Positions 42,577 through 51,471 of a stretch of DNA of 64,000 nt are shown here, one piece after another. Origin of the DNA: Streptomyces sp. NBC_01260 (lineage in GTDB: Bacteria > Actinomycetota > Actinomycetes > Streptomycetales > Streptomycetaceae); the NCBI RefSeq assembly GCF_036226405.1, contig NZ_CP108464.1:4960001-5024000 (forward strand). The letters run 5' to 3'. Made by a program: the position numbers and the translations under genes. The first letter of the stretch is position 1. Every line of letters starts with the position of its first letter. Below the pieces are notes generated by a model that did not search any database, was not told where the DNA came from, and saw nothing but the letters and a program-made list of their open reading frames with translations.

Positions 42577-42882
42577 TCAGCCGCCGGGCACGTCCGCGGT
42601 GTCCGGGGCGTCCGGTACGGCAGCCGGCGGCTGGGCCGGCCGCAGCTTCAGCCAGACCAGGAAGAACAGCCCGAGCGCCAGCATGGCCAGCCCGGTCCAC
42701 AGGTTGATGTGGACGCCCTCGGCCTTCTTCAGGTCCGCGTCGGACGGGCTGATCCCGGCGACGGTGACGATGACTCCGTAGACCACGAAGAGGCCGCCGA
42801 TGATCCGCCTGATGTCGAAGAGGCGGGCCGCTGTCGCGGACTTCTTCTCCAGATCGGAGACTTCCTTGTGCAGTTCGGACAT
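42577..42882 (-). CDS. Small membrane protein co-encoded with the symporter
   Basis: 101 aa with a short charged N-terminus (SELHKEVSDLEKK), two TM helices (about 26-44 and 62-80) and a Pro/Ala-rich C-terminal tail. It starts 15 nt after the symporter stop, on the same strand, so it is probably an accessory subunit or stabiliser. No family recognised. Confidence 0.75.
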   Translation of the reverse strand: MSELHKEVSDLEKKSATAARLFDIRRIIGGLFVVYGVIVTVAGISPSDADLKKAEGVHINLWTGLAMLALGLFFLVWLKLRPAQPPAAVPDAPDTADVPGG

Positions 42883-42897
42883 GGTGAGTTACTCCGA

Positions 42898-44568
42898 TCA
42901 GAACGAGTAGGGGACGTAGCACAGGGCGGCGAGCACGATCGCACCCCAGCCCAGCAGGGCCGGCCTGCGGTACCAGGCGCTGTCGCCCTCCTCAGGTACC
43001 TCATCGGCGTCCGGCGACTCGGTTCCGTATACGAGACCGGCCAGTTCGGCCTCCGGCTTGGGAGCCGTGAACAGCGTGACGGCGACCATGACGACCGCAC
43101 CTGCGACGAACCCGACGATCGCGGAGACGAAGTTGGCGCCCTGGTCGCTCGGGATGTCGATGACGCCCTGCTTGTAGATGACGAAGTAGTTGACCATCGC
43201 GGCCGTGGTGCCCGCGACCAGCCCCCAGACGCCCGACTTCATCGAGGCGCGCTTCCAGAACATGCCGATGATGAAGACGACGAAGAGCGGGACGTTGAAG
43301 AAGGAGAACAGTGTCTGGAGGTAGGTCATGATGTTGGAGAAGCTGGCGGCGATGTACGCCGTGCCGATGGATGCCAGCACCCCTAGCACCGTGATCAGCC
43401 GGCCGAAGCGCAGGTAGTACGCGTCCGGCTGGTCCTTCTTCACGTACCGCGCCCAGATGTCCGTGGTGAACACGGTGTTGAACGAGGAGACGTTGGCGGC
43501 CATGCCCGCCATGAACGCGGCCAGCAGACCGGTCACCGCGATACCGAGCACACCGTTGGGCAGCAGCTCCCGCATCAGCAGCGGTATCGCGTCGTTGTAG
43601 GCCAGATCCGAGCCCGGGGTGCCGATCTTCGGTACGAGGACGGCGGCGACCAGGCCGGGGATCATCACGATGAAGACGATGAAGATCTTCGGGAACGCGG
43701 CGATCAGCGGGGTGCGCCGGGCGGCCGAGAGGTTCTTCGCGGACAGGGCGCGCTGCACCTCGGCGAAGTTGGTCGTCCAGTAGCCGAAGGAGAGCACGAA
43801 GCCCAGGCCGAGGACGATCGTCAGCCAGTTGGCGCCGAGCGGGTTGGCGTCACCGATGCCCGTACCGCCCCAGGCCGACATGAAGTCCTGCCCGTGACTC
43901 TTCTCCAGCGAGCCGGTCAGCCCGTCCCAGCCGTCGACGCGCTTGAGCCCCAGCACGGTCAGCGGAATCAGCGCGGCGAGGATGACGAAGAACTGCAGTA
44001 CCTCGTTGTAGATGGCGGAGGAGAGCCCTCCGACGGTGATGTAGAGCAGGACGAAGATGCCCGCGACGATGATGGCCACCGACCGCGGCCAGCCGAGGAG
44101 CGCCTCCACGACGATCGACAGGGCGTACAGGTTGACGCCCGCGATCAGGACCGCCGAGAAGGCGAAGAGTATGGAACTCAGCAGATGCGCCGACTTGTCG
44201 AAGCGGTGGAGCAGGAACTCCGGTACGGAGCGCACCTTCGACCGGTAGTAGAAGGGCATCATCACGAGCCCCAGGAAGACCATGGCCGGGATGGCGCCGA
44301 TCCAGTACCAGTGGACGACCGCGACGCCGTACTGCGCGCCGGTCGCCGCCATGCCCAGGATCTCGGTGGCGCCGAGGTTGGCCGCCACGAAGGCCAGACC
44401 GGTCACCCACGCGGGCAGTGACCGTCCGGAGAGAAAGAAGTCGAGGCTCGTTCTCACGCTCGCCCGAGCGGCGAAGCCGATGCCGAGAACGACGACGAAG
44501 TAGATCGCCAGAATCGTGTAATCGAGCCCGTTCGTGGGGAGCCGGAGCCCGGATGCCAGTGAGTGCAT
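42898..44568 (-). CDS. Sodium:solute symporter (SGLT type)
   Basis: 556-aa SSS-family carrier with about 14 helices. LDYTILAIYFVVVLGIGFAAR forms TM1; the conserved FFLSGRSLPAWVTGLAFVAANLGATEILGM matches the SGLT subgroup, including the Na-site serines in TM8 (VSSFNTVFTTD). Divergent from galT-galE-galK, which together suggests sodium-coupled galactose uptake, as in vSGLT. The start at ATG 44568 has only a weak RBS. Confidence 0.92.
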   Translation of the reverse strand: MHSLASGLRLPTNGLDYTILAIYFVVVLGIGFAARASVRTSLDFFLSGRSLPAWVTGLAFVAANLGATEILGMAATGAQYGVAVVHWYWIGAIPAMVFLGLVMMPFYYRSKVRSVPEFLLHRFDKSAHLLSSILFAFSAVLIAGVNLYALSIVVEALLGWPRSVAIIVAGIFVLLYITVGGLSSAIYNEVLQFFVILAALIPLTVLGLKRVDGWDGLTGSLEKSHGQDFMSAWGGTGIGDANPLGANWLTIVLGLGFVLSFGYWTTNFAEVQRALSAKNLSAARRTPLIAAFPKIFIVFIVMIPGLVAAVLVPKIGTPGSDLAYNDAIPLLMRELLPNGVLGIAVTGLLAAFMAGMAANVSSFNTVFTTDIWARYVKKDQPDAYYLRFGRLITVLGVLASIGTAYIAASFSNIMTYLQTLFSFFNVPLFVVFIIGMFWKRASMKSGVWGLVAGTTAAMVNYFVIYKQGVIDIPSDQGANFVSAIVGFVAGAVVMVAVTLFTAPKPEAELAGLVYGTESPDADEVPEEGDSAWYRRPALLGWGAIVLAALCYVPYSF

Positions 44569-44834
44569 GGGGGGAACTCGCTTCGTTGCGTGTATTGAAC
44601 CCGAGGGAAGCTATGCCTTTGTGTTCAGAAAATGAACAGTTTCGTTGAGGTTCTTTGTTTGATTGTGATCGTATGGCCCGGGAATCCGGCCTTAATCCAC
44701 GAGAACCCCACGAGAGTCCCGCGAGGGCCGCAGGAGATCCCGCTCGCATCCGACCGCACTTGGTTGACGTTGACTCATTGACGCGCCTGTTGATTTGTGG
44801 TTCCTTGTGTTGAGTTATGTTTGAGAGGAGTCTG
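44569..44834. promoter_or_regulatory. Divergent control region of the symporter and gal operon
   Basis: 266 nt, more AT-rich than its surroundings. Holds the inverted repeat TGTTCA-GAAAA-TGAACA (44622-44638) and, 25 nt on, TGTGAT (44664-44669), a hexamer that I recall as part of the S. lividans galP1 operator. Several TTGA and TTGTG repeats follow near the galT start. Exact promoters are not clear. Confidence 0.6.
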
Positions 44835-45878
44835 GTGAAGAAGACGGTTACGACGCTCGCCGACGGCCGGGAGCTGCTCTACTACGACAGCCGCGACGAC
44901 GTGGTCCGGGACGCCGTCGACCGGCGGCCGCTCGACGCCGTGGCGACCTCCTCCGAGATCCGCCGGGACCCCCTCCTCGGGGACAGCGTCGCCATCGCCT
45001 CGCACCGCCAGGGCCGTCCGTACCATCCGCCGGCCGACGAGTGCCCGCTCTGCCCCTCCCAGGAGGGACGGCTCAGCGAGATCCCCGACGACAGGTACGA
45101 CGTCGTCGTCTTCGAGAACCGCTTCCCCTCGCTCGCCGGTGACTCCGGCCGCTGCGAGGTCGTCTGCTTCACCTCCGACCACGACGCGTCGTTCGCCGGT
45201 CTCAGCGAGGAGCAGGCCGGCCTCGTACTGGAGGCCTGGACCGACCGCACCGCCGAGTTCGCCGGGCTCGACCAGGTCAAGCAGGTGTTCTGCTTCGAGA
45301 ACCGGGGCGCCGAGATCGGCGTGACGCTCGGACACCCGCACGGGCAGATCTACGGCTACCCGTTCGTCACCCCGCGCACCGAGCTGATGCTGAGCTCGAT
45401 GGAGAAGCACCGTGCGCGGACCGGCGGCAACCTCTTCGATGACATCGTCGCCCGCGAGCTGTCCGACGGCGGCCGGATCGTGCTTTCCGGTGAGCACTGG
45501 GTGGCGTTCGTGCCCTACGCGGCCCACTGGCCGTACGAGGTCCATCTGTACCCGCTCCGGCGCGTCCCCGACCTGCGGGACCTCGAAGACGGGGCACGCA
45601 CGGAGTTCACACAGATCTATCTGGAACTCTTGAGGCGGTTCGACCGGATATTCGGCCCCGGCCAGCCTCCGACGCCGTACATCTCGGCCTGGCACCAGGC
45701 GCCGTTCGACATCCCCGGACGGGAGGAGTTCGCGCTCCACCTCGAGCTCTTCACCGTCCGACGGACGCCCAGCAAGCTGAAGTTCCTCGCGGGTTCCGAA
45801 TCCGGCATGAGTGTGTTCATCAACGATGTGCCGCCGGAGGCCGCGGCCGCGCGACTGCGAGAGGTAGCGAGCGAGTGA
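44835..45878 (+). CDS. galT: Galactose-1-phosphate uridylyltransferase
   Basis: 347 aa, Leloir pathway. HIT-like fold with active-site [12 protein letters not shown] (nucleophile His flanked as HPHGQ) and zinc-site candidates ECPLCPS. Exchange of UMP between UDP-glucose and galactose-1-phosphate. GTG 44835 follows AGAGGAG. Overlaps galE by GTGA. Confidence 0.96.
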   Translation: MKKTVTTLADGRELLYYDSRDDVVRDAVDRRPLDAVATSSEIRRDPLLGDSVAIASHRQGRPYHPPADECPLCPSQEGRLSEIPDDRYDVVVFENRFPSLAGDSGRCEVVCFTSDHDASFAGLSEEQAGLVLEAWTDRTAEFAGLDQVKQVFCFENRGAEIGVTLGHPHGQIYGYPFVTPRTELMLSSMEKHRARTGGNLFDDIVARELSDGGRIVLSGEHWVAFVPYAAHWPYEVHLYPLRRVPDLRDLEDGARTEFTQIYLELLRRFDRIFGPGQPPTPYISAWHQAPFDIPGREEFALHLELFTVRRTPSKLKFLAGSESGMSVFINDVPPEAAAARLREVASE

Positions 45879-46855
45879 GCAAGTCCCCCAAGAAGTACCT
45901 GGTGACCGGCGGCGCGGGATACGTGGGCAGCGTGGTCGCCCAGCACCTGCTGGAGGCGGGTCACGCCGTCACCGTCCTCGATGACCTCTCCACCGGATTT
46001 CGCGCGGGAGTGCCGGCCGGCGCCGAGTTCATCGAGGGCCGCGTCCAGGACGCGGCGAAGTGGCTGGACGCCTCCTACGACGGGGTGCTGCACTTCGCCG
46101 CGTACTCCCAGGTCGGCGAGTCCGTCACCGACCCGGAGAAGTACTGGGTCAACAACGTCGGCGGGTCCACCGCCCTGCTCGCCGCGATGCGTGACGCCGG
46201 GGTGCGCACCCTGGTCTTCTCCTCCACCGCCGCCACCTACGGCGAGCCGGTCTCCAGCCCCATCACGGAGGCCGACCGCACCGCTCCGACCAGCCCCTAC
46301 GGCGCGACCAAGCTCGCCGTCGACCACATGATCACCGGCGAGGCGGCCGCCCACGGGCTGGCCGCGGTCTCGCTGCGGTACTTCAACGTGGCCGGGGCGT
46401 ACGGCAGCTGCGGTGAACGGCACAGCCCCGAGTCCCATCTGATCCCGCTGGTCCTCCAGGTCGCCCTCGGACAGCGCGAGTCGATCTCCGTCTACGGCGA
46501 CGACTACCCCACCCCCGACGGCACCTGCGTCCGCGACTACATCCATGTCGCGGACCTCGCCGAGGCCCACCTCCTGGCCCTCGAAACCGCCACCGCGGGC
46601 GAGCACCTGATCTGCAACCTCGGCAACGGCAACGGCTTCTCGGTCCGCGAGGTCATCGAGACGGTCCGTGAGGTCACCGGCCACCCGGTCCCCGAGACCG
46701 CGGCCCCGCGCCGCGGCGGCGATCCGGCCGTCCTGGTCGCCTCCGCCACCACCGCCCGGGAGCGCCTCGGCTGGCAGCCGTCCCGCGCGGACCTGGCCGC
46801 AATCGTCTCCGACGCCTGGACGTTCGCCCGCCGAGAGGAGCACACCGCACCATGA
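45875..46855 (+). CDS. galE: UDP-glucose 4-epimerase
   Basis: 326-aa extended SDR. NAD motif [10 protein letters not shown], catalytic FSSTAATYG and YGATK (Tyr-Lys pair), [18 protein letters not shown] near the C-terminal part. Interconverts UDP-galactose and UDP-glucose. Both flanking genes overlap it by 4 nt, so galT-galE-galK is one tightly coupled unit. Confidence 0.96.
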   Translation: MSKSPKKYLVTGGAGYVGSVVAQHLLEAGHAVTVLDDLSTGFRAGVPAGAEFIEGRVQDAAKWLDASYDGVLHFAAYSQVGESVTDPEKYWVNNVGGSTALLAAMRDAGVRTLVFSSTAATYGEPVSSPITEADRTAPTSPYGATKLAVDHMITGEAAAHGLAAVSLRYFNVAGAYGSCGERHSPESHLIPLVLQVALGQRESISVYGDDYPTPDGTCVRDYIHVADLAEAHLLALETATAGEHLICNLGNGNGFSVREVIETVREVTGHPVPETAAPRRGGDPAVLVASATTARERLGWQPSRADLAAIVSDAWTFARREEHTAP

Positions 46856-48081
46856 CCGACAACGCTGAGCCGACCGCCGCCCCCACCGAGCCGACCGCTT
46901 CATTCACCGAGCCGACCGCTTCATTCACCGAGCTGACCGCTTCATTCACCGAGCTGTACGGGGCCGCACCCGAGGGGATCTGGGCCGCCCCCGGCCGGGT
47001 CAACCTGATCGGCGAGTACACCGACTTCAACGACGGCTTCGTGATGCCGCTCGCGCTGCCGCACACCGCACGGGCCGCCGTCGCCCGCCGCACGGACGGC
47101 GAGCTGCGGCTGCACTCCACCGATGTGCCGGGCGGTGTCGTCCAGCTCCGCGTCGACGAGCTGGCCCCGCACTCCGGCCACGGCTGGGCCGCCTACCCGG
47201 CCGGGGTCGTCTGGGCGCTGCGCGAGGCCGGCCACCCGGTCACCGGCGCCGACATCCAGCTGACCTCCACCGTCCCCACCGGCGCCGGGCTCTCCTCGTC
47301 CGCCGCCCTCGAAGTGGTCACCGCGCTGGCCCTGAACGACCTGTTCGGGCTCGGGCTCACCGCCGCCGAGCTGGCGGTGCTGGCCCAGCGCGCGGAGAAC
47401 GCCTTCGTCGGCGTCCCCTGCGGCGTCATGGACCAGATGGCCTCGGCCTGCTGCACCGAGGGCCACGCCCTGCACCTGGACACCCGCGACCTCACCCAGC
47501 GCCAGGTCCCCTTCGACCTGGCCGCCCACGGCCTCCAGCTCCTCGTCGTCGACACCCGCGTCAAGCACGCGCTCGGCGACGGCGCGTACGCGGAGCGACG
47601 CGCGGCCTGCGAGGAGGGCGCCCGCGTACTCGGCATCCGTACGCTGCGCGAGCTTCCGTACGAGGGCCTGGGCGCCGGGCTCGACACGCTGGCCGCGGCC
47701 GGCGCGGACGAGTCCGTCGTGCGCTGCGTACGCCATGTGGTCAGCGACAACCAGCGCGTCGAGCAGGTCATCGCGCTGCTCGACGCGGGCGATGTGCGCG
47801 CGGCCGGTCCGGTCCTCACCGCGGGCCATGTCTCGCTCCGGGACGATCTGCGGGTCTCCTGCGTGGAGCTGGACCTGGTGGTCGAGACGGCGAACGCGGC
47901 CGGGGCGCTCGGTGCGCGGATGACCGGCGGCGGCTTCGGCGGCTCGGCGATCGTGCTGGTGGAGGAGGCGCAGGCGGACACCGTCACCAAGTCCGTCCTG
48001 GAGGCCTTCGCTTCGGCGGGCTACGCGGCCCCCGGCGTCTTCCCCGCGGTCCCGTCCGCGGGCGCCCGCCGGCTCGGCTGA
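46852..48081 (+). CDS. galK: Galactokinase
   Basis: 409-aa GHMP kinase. Signature [24 protein letters not shown] loop [15 protein letters not shown], catalytic Asp in CGVMDQMAS, and the C-terminal [11 protein letters not shown]. The N-terminus is enlarged by a 21-nt repeat encoding EPTASFT or ELTASFT three times before the usual ELYGAAPEG. Last gene of galTEK. It ends in 61 nt of antisense overlap with the GNAT gene. Confidence 0.96.
   Translation: MTDNAEPTAAPTEPTASFTEPTASFTELTASFTELYGAAPEGIWAAPGRVNLIGEYTDFNDGFVMPLALPHTARAAVARRTDGELRLHSTDVPGGVVQLRVDELAPHSGHGWAAYPAGVVWALREAGHPVTGADIQLTSTVPTGAGLSSSAALEVVTALALNDLFGLGLTAAELAVLAQRAENAFVGVPCGVMDQMASACCTEGHALHLDTRDLTQRQVPFDLAAHGLQLLVVDTRVKHALGDGAYAERRAACEEGARVLGIRTLRELPYEGLGAGLDTLAAAGADESVVRCVRHVVSDNQRVEQVIALLDAGDVRAAGPVLTAGHVSLRDDLRVSCVELDLVVETANAAGALGARMTGGGFGGSAIVLVEEAQADTVTKSVLEAFASAGYAAPGVFPAVPSAGARRLG
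46888..46950 (+). repeat. Three 21-nt tandem repeats in galK
   Basis: GAGCCGACCGCTTCATTCACC twice, then a third copy with one change, giving (E[P/L]TASFT)3 ahead of the conserved galactokinase start. In frame, so copy number changes would lengthen the N-terminus without inactivating the enzyme. Confidence 0.85.
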
Positions 48082-48590
48082 ACCCCGGGCGGCTCAGAGG
48101 CGGTCGGTGACCTCCGACCGGGCGGTCCGAAGTCGCCGACAGCCTCTCGGCCGAGCTGCTTGGTGAGGGTGAACTCGGTGACGCCCGGCGGGTAGTTCTC
48201 GACCCGCCCGGTCACCTCGTAACCCCGCTTCCGGTAGAAGTCCGGGGCCTGGAAGCCCCAGGTCTCCAGCCGGGAGCGGGTGCAGGACCGGTCCGTGCGG
48301 GCCACCCGTTCCGCCTCGGCGAGCAGCCGCGAGCCGAGGCCGGAGCCGCGGTGCCCGGCGTCGACCCAGAGCATGTCCACATGCAGCCAGTGCGCCCAGG
48401 TGCGCCCGGTCAGCCCGGCGGCGAGCTGCCCGTGGGCGTCCATCGCCCATACCTCCAGCGGGACTTCGTGCGCGGCCGGGCCGTCGCGCAGCGCACGGAT
48501 CTCCGGCGACCTCGCGGTGTTGTCCTCGCGGAGCCGCCTGTTCAGCAGCTGACGACGTTCTTGGTCCACTTCTGTCTCAAGACGGAACAT
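48021..48590 (-). CDS. GNAT family N-acetyltransferase
   Basis: 189 aa. The acetyl-CoA binding motif is LWVDAGHRGSGLGSRLLAEAE; FYRKRGYEVTGRVENYPPGVTEFTLTKQL is the typical C-terminal beta hairpin. About 40 further residues, Pro/Arg-rich, run into the antisense of galK and look like accidental read-on past the usual end. ATG 48590, AGGG upstream. Substrate unknown. Confidence 0.85.
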   Translation of the reverse strand: MFRLETEVDQERRQLLNRRLREDNTARSPEIRALRDGPAAHEVPLEVWAMDAHGQLAAGLTGRTWAHWLHVDMLWVDAGHRGSGLGSRLLAEAERVARTDRSCTRSRLETWGFQAPDFYRKRGYEVTGRVENYPPGVTEFTLTKQLGREAVGDFGPPGRRSPTASEPPGVQPSRRAPADGTAGKTPGAA

Positions 48591-48713
48591 GAACAACACC
48601 CTAGGACCGCCCGGACCCTCAGTTCCGCGAATCGCCTCCCGCTCCGGTCCGCCGCCCGTACGCTGATGCACAGCACCGGTGGGGGCCGGTGCTGATTCAG
48701 GGGTACGAGACAG

Positions 48714-48803
48714 CCGGGTGCGACACCCGGGCGGGGCGGGAGTCGGTGCACGGCGGCGGCCGTGGCACTGAGGTCCGAATCCCCGTTCCGGGTGTCGCAC
48801 CCG
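48714..48803. repeat. Inverted pair of 16/17-bp palindromes upstream of a LuxR regulator
   Basis: CCGGGTGCGACACCCGG at 48714-48730 and CCGGGTGTCGCACCCG at 48788-48803, reverse complements of one another and each itself palindromic. About 70 nt before the regulator start; could be a pair of operators or one long hairpin. Confidence 0.6.
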
Positions 48804-48871
48804 TGCCGGTCCGTCACTGCCGGGGGTCGCACGCTACGGGGCGCCCCAGAACACACAGCATGGGGGTGTCT

Positions 48872-49681
48872 GTGGTCCGTATCCGGGTTCTCGTGGTCGA
48901 CGACCACCGCATTTTCGCCGAGTCGCTCGCCGCGGCGCTCGCGGCCGAGCCGGACGTCGATGTGGCGGCGGCGGGCAGCGGCCCGGCCGCCCTGCGCTGT
49001 CTGGAGCGCGCGGCCGCCGAGGGGCGTGGTTACGACGTGATGCTGGTCGACGCGGAGCTGGGCATCCTGGCCCCGGCGGGCGGCCGCAGGGCCGTCGGTC
49101 AGGTGCCGGCGCCCGCTCCGGACGCCGGGGGGAACGGGCAGGCCGACGGCATCTCGCTGGTCGCCGGGGTCCGTGCGGACCGGCCGTCGGTGCGCACGGT
49201 GGTGCTCGCCGAGAAGGACGACCCGCGCCGGGCCGCGCTCGCGCTCCAGGCCGGGGCCTGCGGCTGGGTCGCCAAGGACTGCTCGCTCCAGCGGCTGCTC
49301 GCGGTCATCCGGGGTGTGCTGCGCGACGAGACGCATCTGCCCGCCGCCCTGCTCACCGGGGTGCTGCGGGAGCTGCTGGCTGACCGCAAGCACCGCAGCG
49401 AGAGCGAACTGCTCGTCGAGTCGCTGACCCCGCGCGAGCGCGAGGTGCTGCGCTGCATGGTGGCGGGGCTCGGCCGCAAGGCGGTGGCGGAGCGGCTCTT
49501 CCTCTCCCCGCACACGGTGCGTACCCATATGCAGAACGTGCTGGGCAAGCTGGGGGTGCACTCGACGCTGGCGGCGGTCGCGCTGGCCAGACGGGCGGGC
49601 GTCGGGCCCGCCGATCCGGTGGCGCCCCGGGAGCCGGGCCTAGCCGGGGATGTTGTCGAACGGGGCAGTCAACTGGCGTAG
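48872..49681 (+). CDS. LuxR-type response regulator
   Basis: 269 aa. Receiver with VLVVDDHRIF and phospho-acceptor Asp in DVMLVDAELG, a Gly/Pro/Ala-rich insert of about 30 residues right after it, AEKDDPRRAALALQAGACGWVAKD, and a LuxR helix-turn-helix: LTPREREVLRCMVAGLGRKAVAERLFLSPHTVRTHMQNVLGKLGV. GTG 48872 has GGGGG 5 nt upstream; ATG 48860 is in frame but has no RBS. No sensor kinase adjacent. Its last 42 nt overlap tamR on the other strand. Confidence 0.88.
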   Translation: MVRIRVLVVDDHRIFAESLAAALAAEPDVDVAAAGSGPAALRCLERAAAEGRGYDVMLVDAELGILAPAGGRRAVGQVPAPAPDAGGNGQADGISLVAGVRADRPSVRTVVLAEKDDPRRAALALQAGACGWVAKDCSLQRLLAVIRGVLRDETHLPAALLTGVLRELLADRKHRSESELLVESLTPREREVLRCMVAGLGRKAVAERLFLSPHTVRTHMQNVLGKLGVHSTLAAVALARRAGVGPADPVAPREPGLAGDVVERGSQLA

Positions 49682-50137
49682 CAGGCCTGCCAGTTCGCCG
49701 CGCTGGTGGCGGGATAGTTCGCCCAGGATGGCGCGCTCCTGGGCGAGCAGGCCGGCCAGTGACTGGTCGGCCTTGTCGCGGCCCTCGGCGGTGAGCCGGA
49801 CCAGTACGCCGCGGCGGTCGCTGGGGTCGGGGAGCCGCTCGACGAGGTTCTTCTTGGTCAGCCGGTCGATGCGGTTGGTCATCGTGCCCGAGGTGACCAG
49901 CGTCTGGGTGAGCAGCTGGCCGGGGGAGAGCTGGTACGGATCGCCGGCGCGGCGCAGCGACGTGAGGACGTCGAACTCCCACGGCTCCAGACTGTGCTCG
50001 GAGAAGGCGATCCGGCGGGCCCGGTCGAGGTGGCGGGCCAGGCGGGAGACGCGGCTGAGGACCTCGAGTGGTTCCACGTCGAGGTCGGGGCGCTCTCGGC
50101 GCCATGCAGCGACCAGTCGGTCGACCTCGTCCTCCAT
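49640..50137 (-). CDS. tamR: MarR family regulator TamR
   Basis: 165 aa. Winged helix with SPGQLLTQTLVTSGTMTNRIDRLTKKNLVERLPDPSDRRGV. An extra N-terminal helix (VDRLVAAWRRERPDLDVEPLEVLSRV) is typical of the PecS/TamR subgroup. It is divergent from a trans-aconitate methyltransferase gene, the arrangement known for TamR, which responds to citrate, cis- and trans-aconitate in S. coelicolor. A perfect TamR-type palindrome lies between the two genes. Identification rests on context plus subgroup features. Confidence 0.87.
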   Translation of the reverse strand: MEDEVDRLVAAWRRERPDLDVEPLEVLSRVSRLARHLDRARRIAFSEHSLEPWEFDVLTSLRRAGDPYQLSPGQLLTQTLVTSGTMTNRIDRLTKKNLVERLPDPSDRRGVLVRLTAEGRDKADQSLAGLLAQERAILGELSRHQRGELAGLLRQLTAPFDNIPG

Positions 50138-50187
50138 GTGGATCAGTGTAGAGGGTCTGTCGACATGAAGTCTCTTGAATCCGAGTG

Positions 50188-50201
50188 TCTTGACATCAAG
50201 A
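50188..50201. promoter_or_regulatory. TamR operator
   Basis: TCTTGACATCAAGA, perfect 6-bp arms with a 2-nt spacer, between tamR and tam. Another TCTTGA half-site lies at 50173-50178, 15 nt upstream. Confidence 0.8.
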
Positions 50202-50226
50202 TACTTTCGGGATGATCCTGGTTCCC

Positions 50227-51024
50227 ATGACCGCACCCCTCTGGGATCCGCAGCAGTACCTGCGCCACGCGGACCACCGCACCCGCCCCTTCCACGATCT
50301 GCTGGCCCGCGTCCCCCCGCTCCCGGGCGCCCCCGCCCCCCGGATCGCCGACCTCGGCTGCGGAGCGGGCAACGTCACCGCCCTGCTCGCGGAGCGCTGG
50401 CCCGCCGCCCGCATCACCGGCTACGACAACTCCCCGCAGATGCTGGAGCGGGCCCGCGCCCACGCCACCGCGCTGCTGGACTTCGCCGAGGCCGACGCCG
50501 CGACCTGGACGCCCGGGGAACCGTACGACCTCATCGTCTCCAACGCCCTGCTCCAGTGGGTCCCCGGCCACGCCGACCGCTTCCCGGCCTGGCTGGACGG
50601 CCTCGCCCCCGGCGGCACCCTCGCCCTCCAGGTGCCCGGGAACTTCGAGCAGCCCAGCCACGTCCTGATGCGCGAACTCGCCGAGTCTCCGCGCTGGCGC
50701 GCCCGGCTGGGCGGCCTGCTGCGCCACGCCGACGCGGTCCTGAGCCCCGCCGGTTACCTCGACCGGCTCACGGGCCCCGGCCTCATCGCGGACGTCTGGG
50801 AGACCACCTACCTCCACCTGCTGCCCGGCGAGGACGCCGTACTCGACTGGGTGAAGGGCACCGGCCTGCGCCCCGTCCTCACCGCGCTGGCCGACGACGA
50901 GGAGGCCAGGAGCGCCTTCCTCGCCGAGTACCGCGACCTGCTGCGCACCGCGTACCCCGCGGGGGCGTCCGGCACCGTCTTCCCGTTCCGCCGTATCTTC
51001 GCCGTCACCCACCGGGAGAAGTGA
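50227..51024 (+). CDS. tam: Trans-aconitate 2-methyltransferase
   Basis: 265-aa class I SAM methyltransferase that methylates trans-aconitate, an inhibitor of aconitase formed from cis-aconitate. N-terminal MTAPLWDPQQYLRHADHRTRPFHDLLARV is diagnostic of the family, with SAM site IADLGCGAGNVTALL, ITGYDNSPQML and NALLQWVPGH. ATG 50227 chosen on family alignment; ATG 50212 is in frame. Overlaps the next gene by TGATG. Confidence 0.93.
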   Translation: MTAPLWDPQQYLRHADHRTRPFHDLLARVPPLPGAPAPRIADLGCGAGNVTALLAERWPAARITGYDNSPQMLERARAHATALLDFAEADAATWTPGEPYDLIVSNALLQWVPGHADRFPAWLDGLAPGGTLALQVPGNFEQPSHVLMRELAESPRWRARLGGLLRHADAVLSPAGYLDRLTGPGLIADVWETTYLHLLPGEDAVLDWVKGTGLRPVLTALADDEEARSAFLAEYRDLLRTAYPAGASGTVFPFRRIFAVTHREK

Positions 51025-51389
51025 TGATCGCCGCCCTCGACCACGTCCAGCTCGCCGCCCCCGCAGGCTCGGAGGACGAGCTGCGCGGCTACTACGCGCA
51101 CACCCTCGGGATGACCGAGATCGCCAAGCCCCCGGTCCTGGCCGCCCGCGGCGGCTGCTGGTTCCAGGCGGGCCCGGTCCAGCTCCACCTGGGCATCGAG
51201 GCGGACTTCCGCCCGGCCCGCAAGGCCCACCCGGGGCTGCGGGTGACGGACATCGGGGCGTACGCGGCCCGGCTGACGGAGCGCGGCGCCGAGGTGACGT
51301 GGGACGAGGACCTGCCCGGCCACCGCCGCTTCTTCAGCCACGACCCGGTGGGCAACCGGCTGGAGTTCCTGGAGCCGGTGACCGGCTGA
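51024..51389 (+). CDS. VOC superfamily (glyoxalase-like) protein
   Basis: 121 aa, one glyoxalase/bleomycin-resistance type domain: ALDHVQLAAPAGSEDELRGYYAHTLGMTEI at the start with a conserved His, QLHLGIE in the middle, and FFSHDPVGNRLEFLEP at the end with a C-terminal Glu ligand. Coupled to tam, so it may act on a related metabolite, but its substrate is unknown. Confidence 0.88.
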   Translation: MIAALDHVQLAAPAGSEDELRGYYAHTLGMTEIAKPPVLAARGGCWFQAGPVQLHLGIEADFRPARKAHPGLRVTDIGAYAARLTERGAEVTWDEDLPGHRRFFSHDPVGNRLEFLEPVTG

Positions 51390-51410
51390 GCGGGCGGAGC
51401 GGTCCGGGGA

Positions 51411-51458
51411 CGCGGAAGCGCCCCGCCCCCGTAGGACCGGGGACAGGGCGCTTCCGCG
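51411..51458. terminator. Hairpin terminator between VOC and FG-GAP gene 1
   Basis: 13-bp stem (CGCGGAAGCGCCC and complement) closing over an inner CCCC/GGGG pairing. Related in sequence to the hairpin at 55318-55358. Confidence 0.75.
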
Positions 51459-51471
51459 CCGAACGGGAGGC

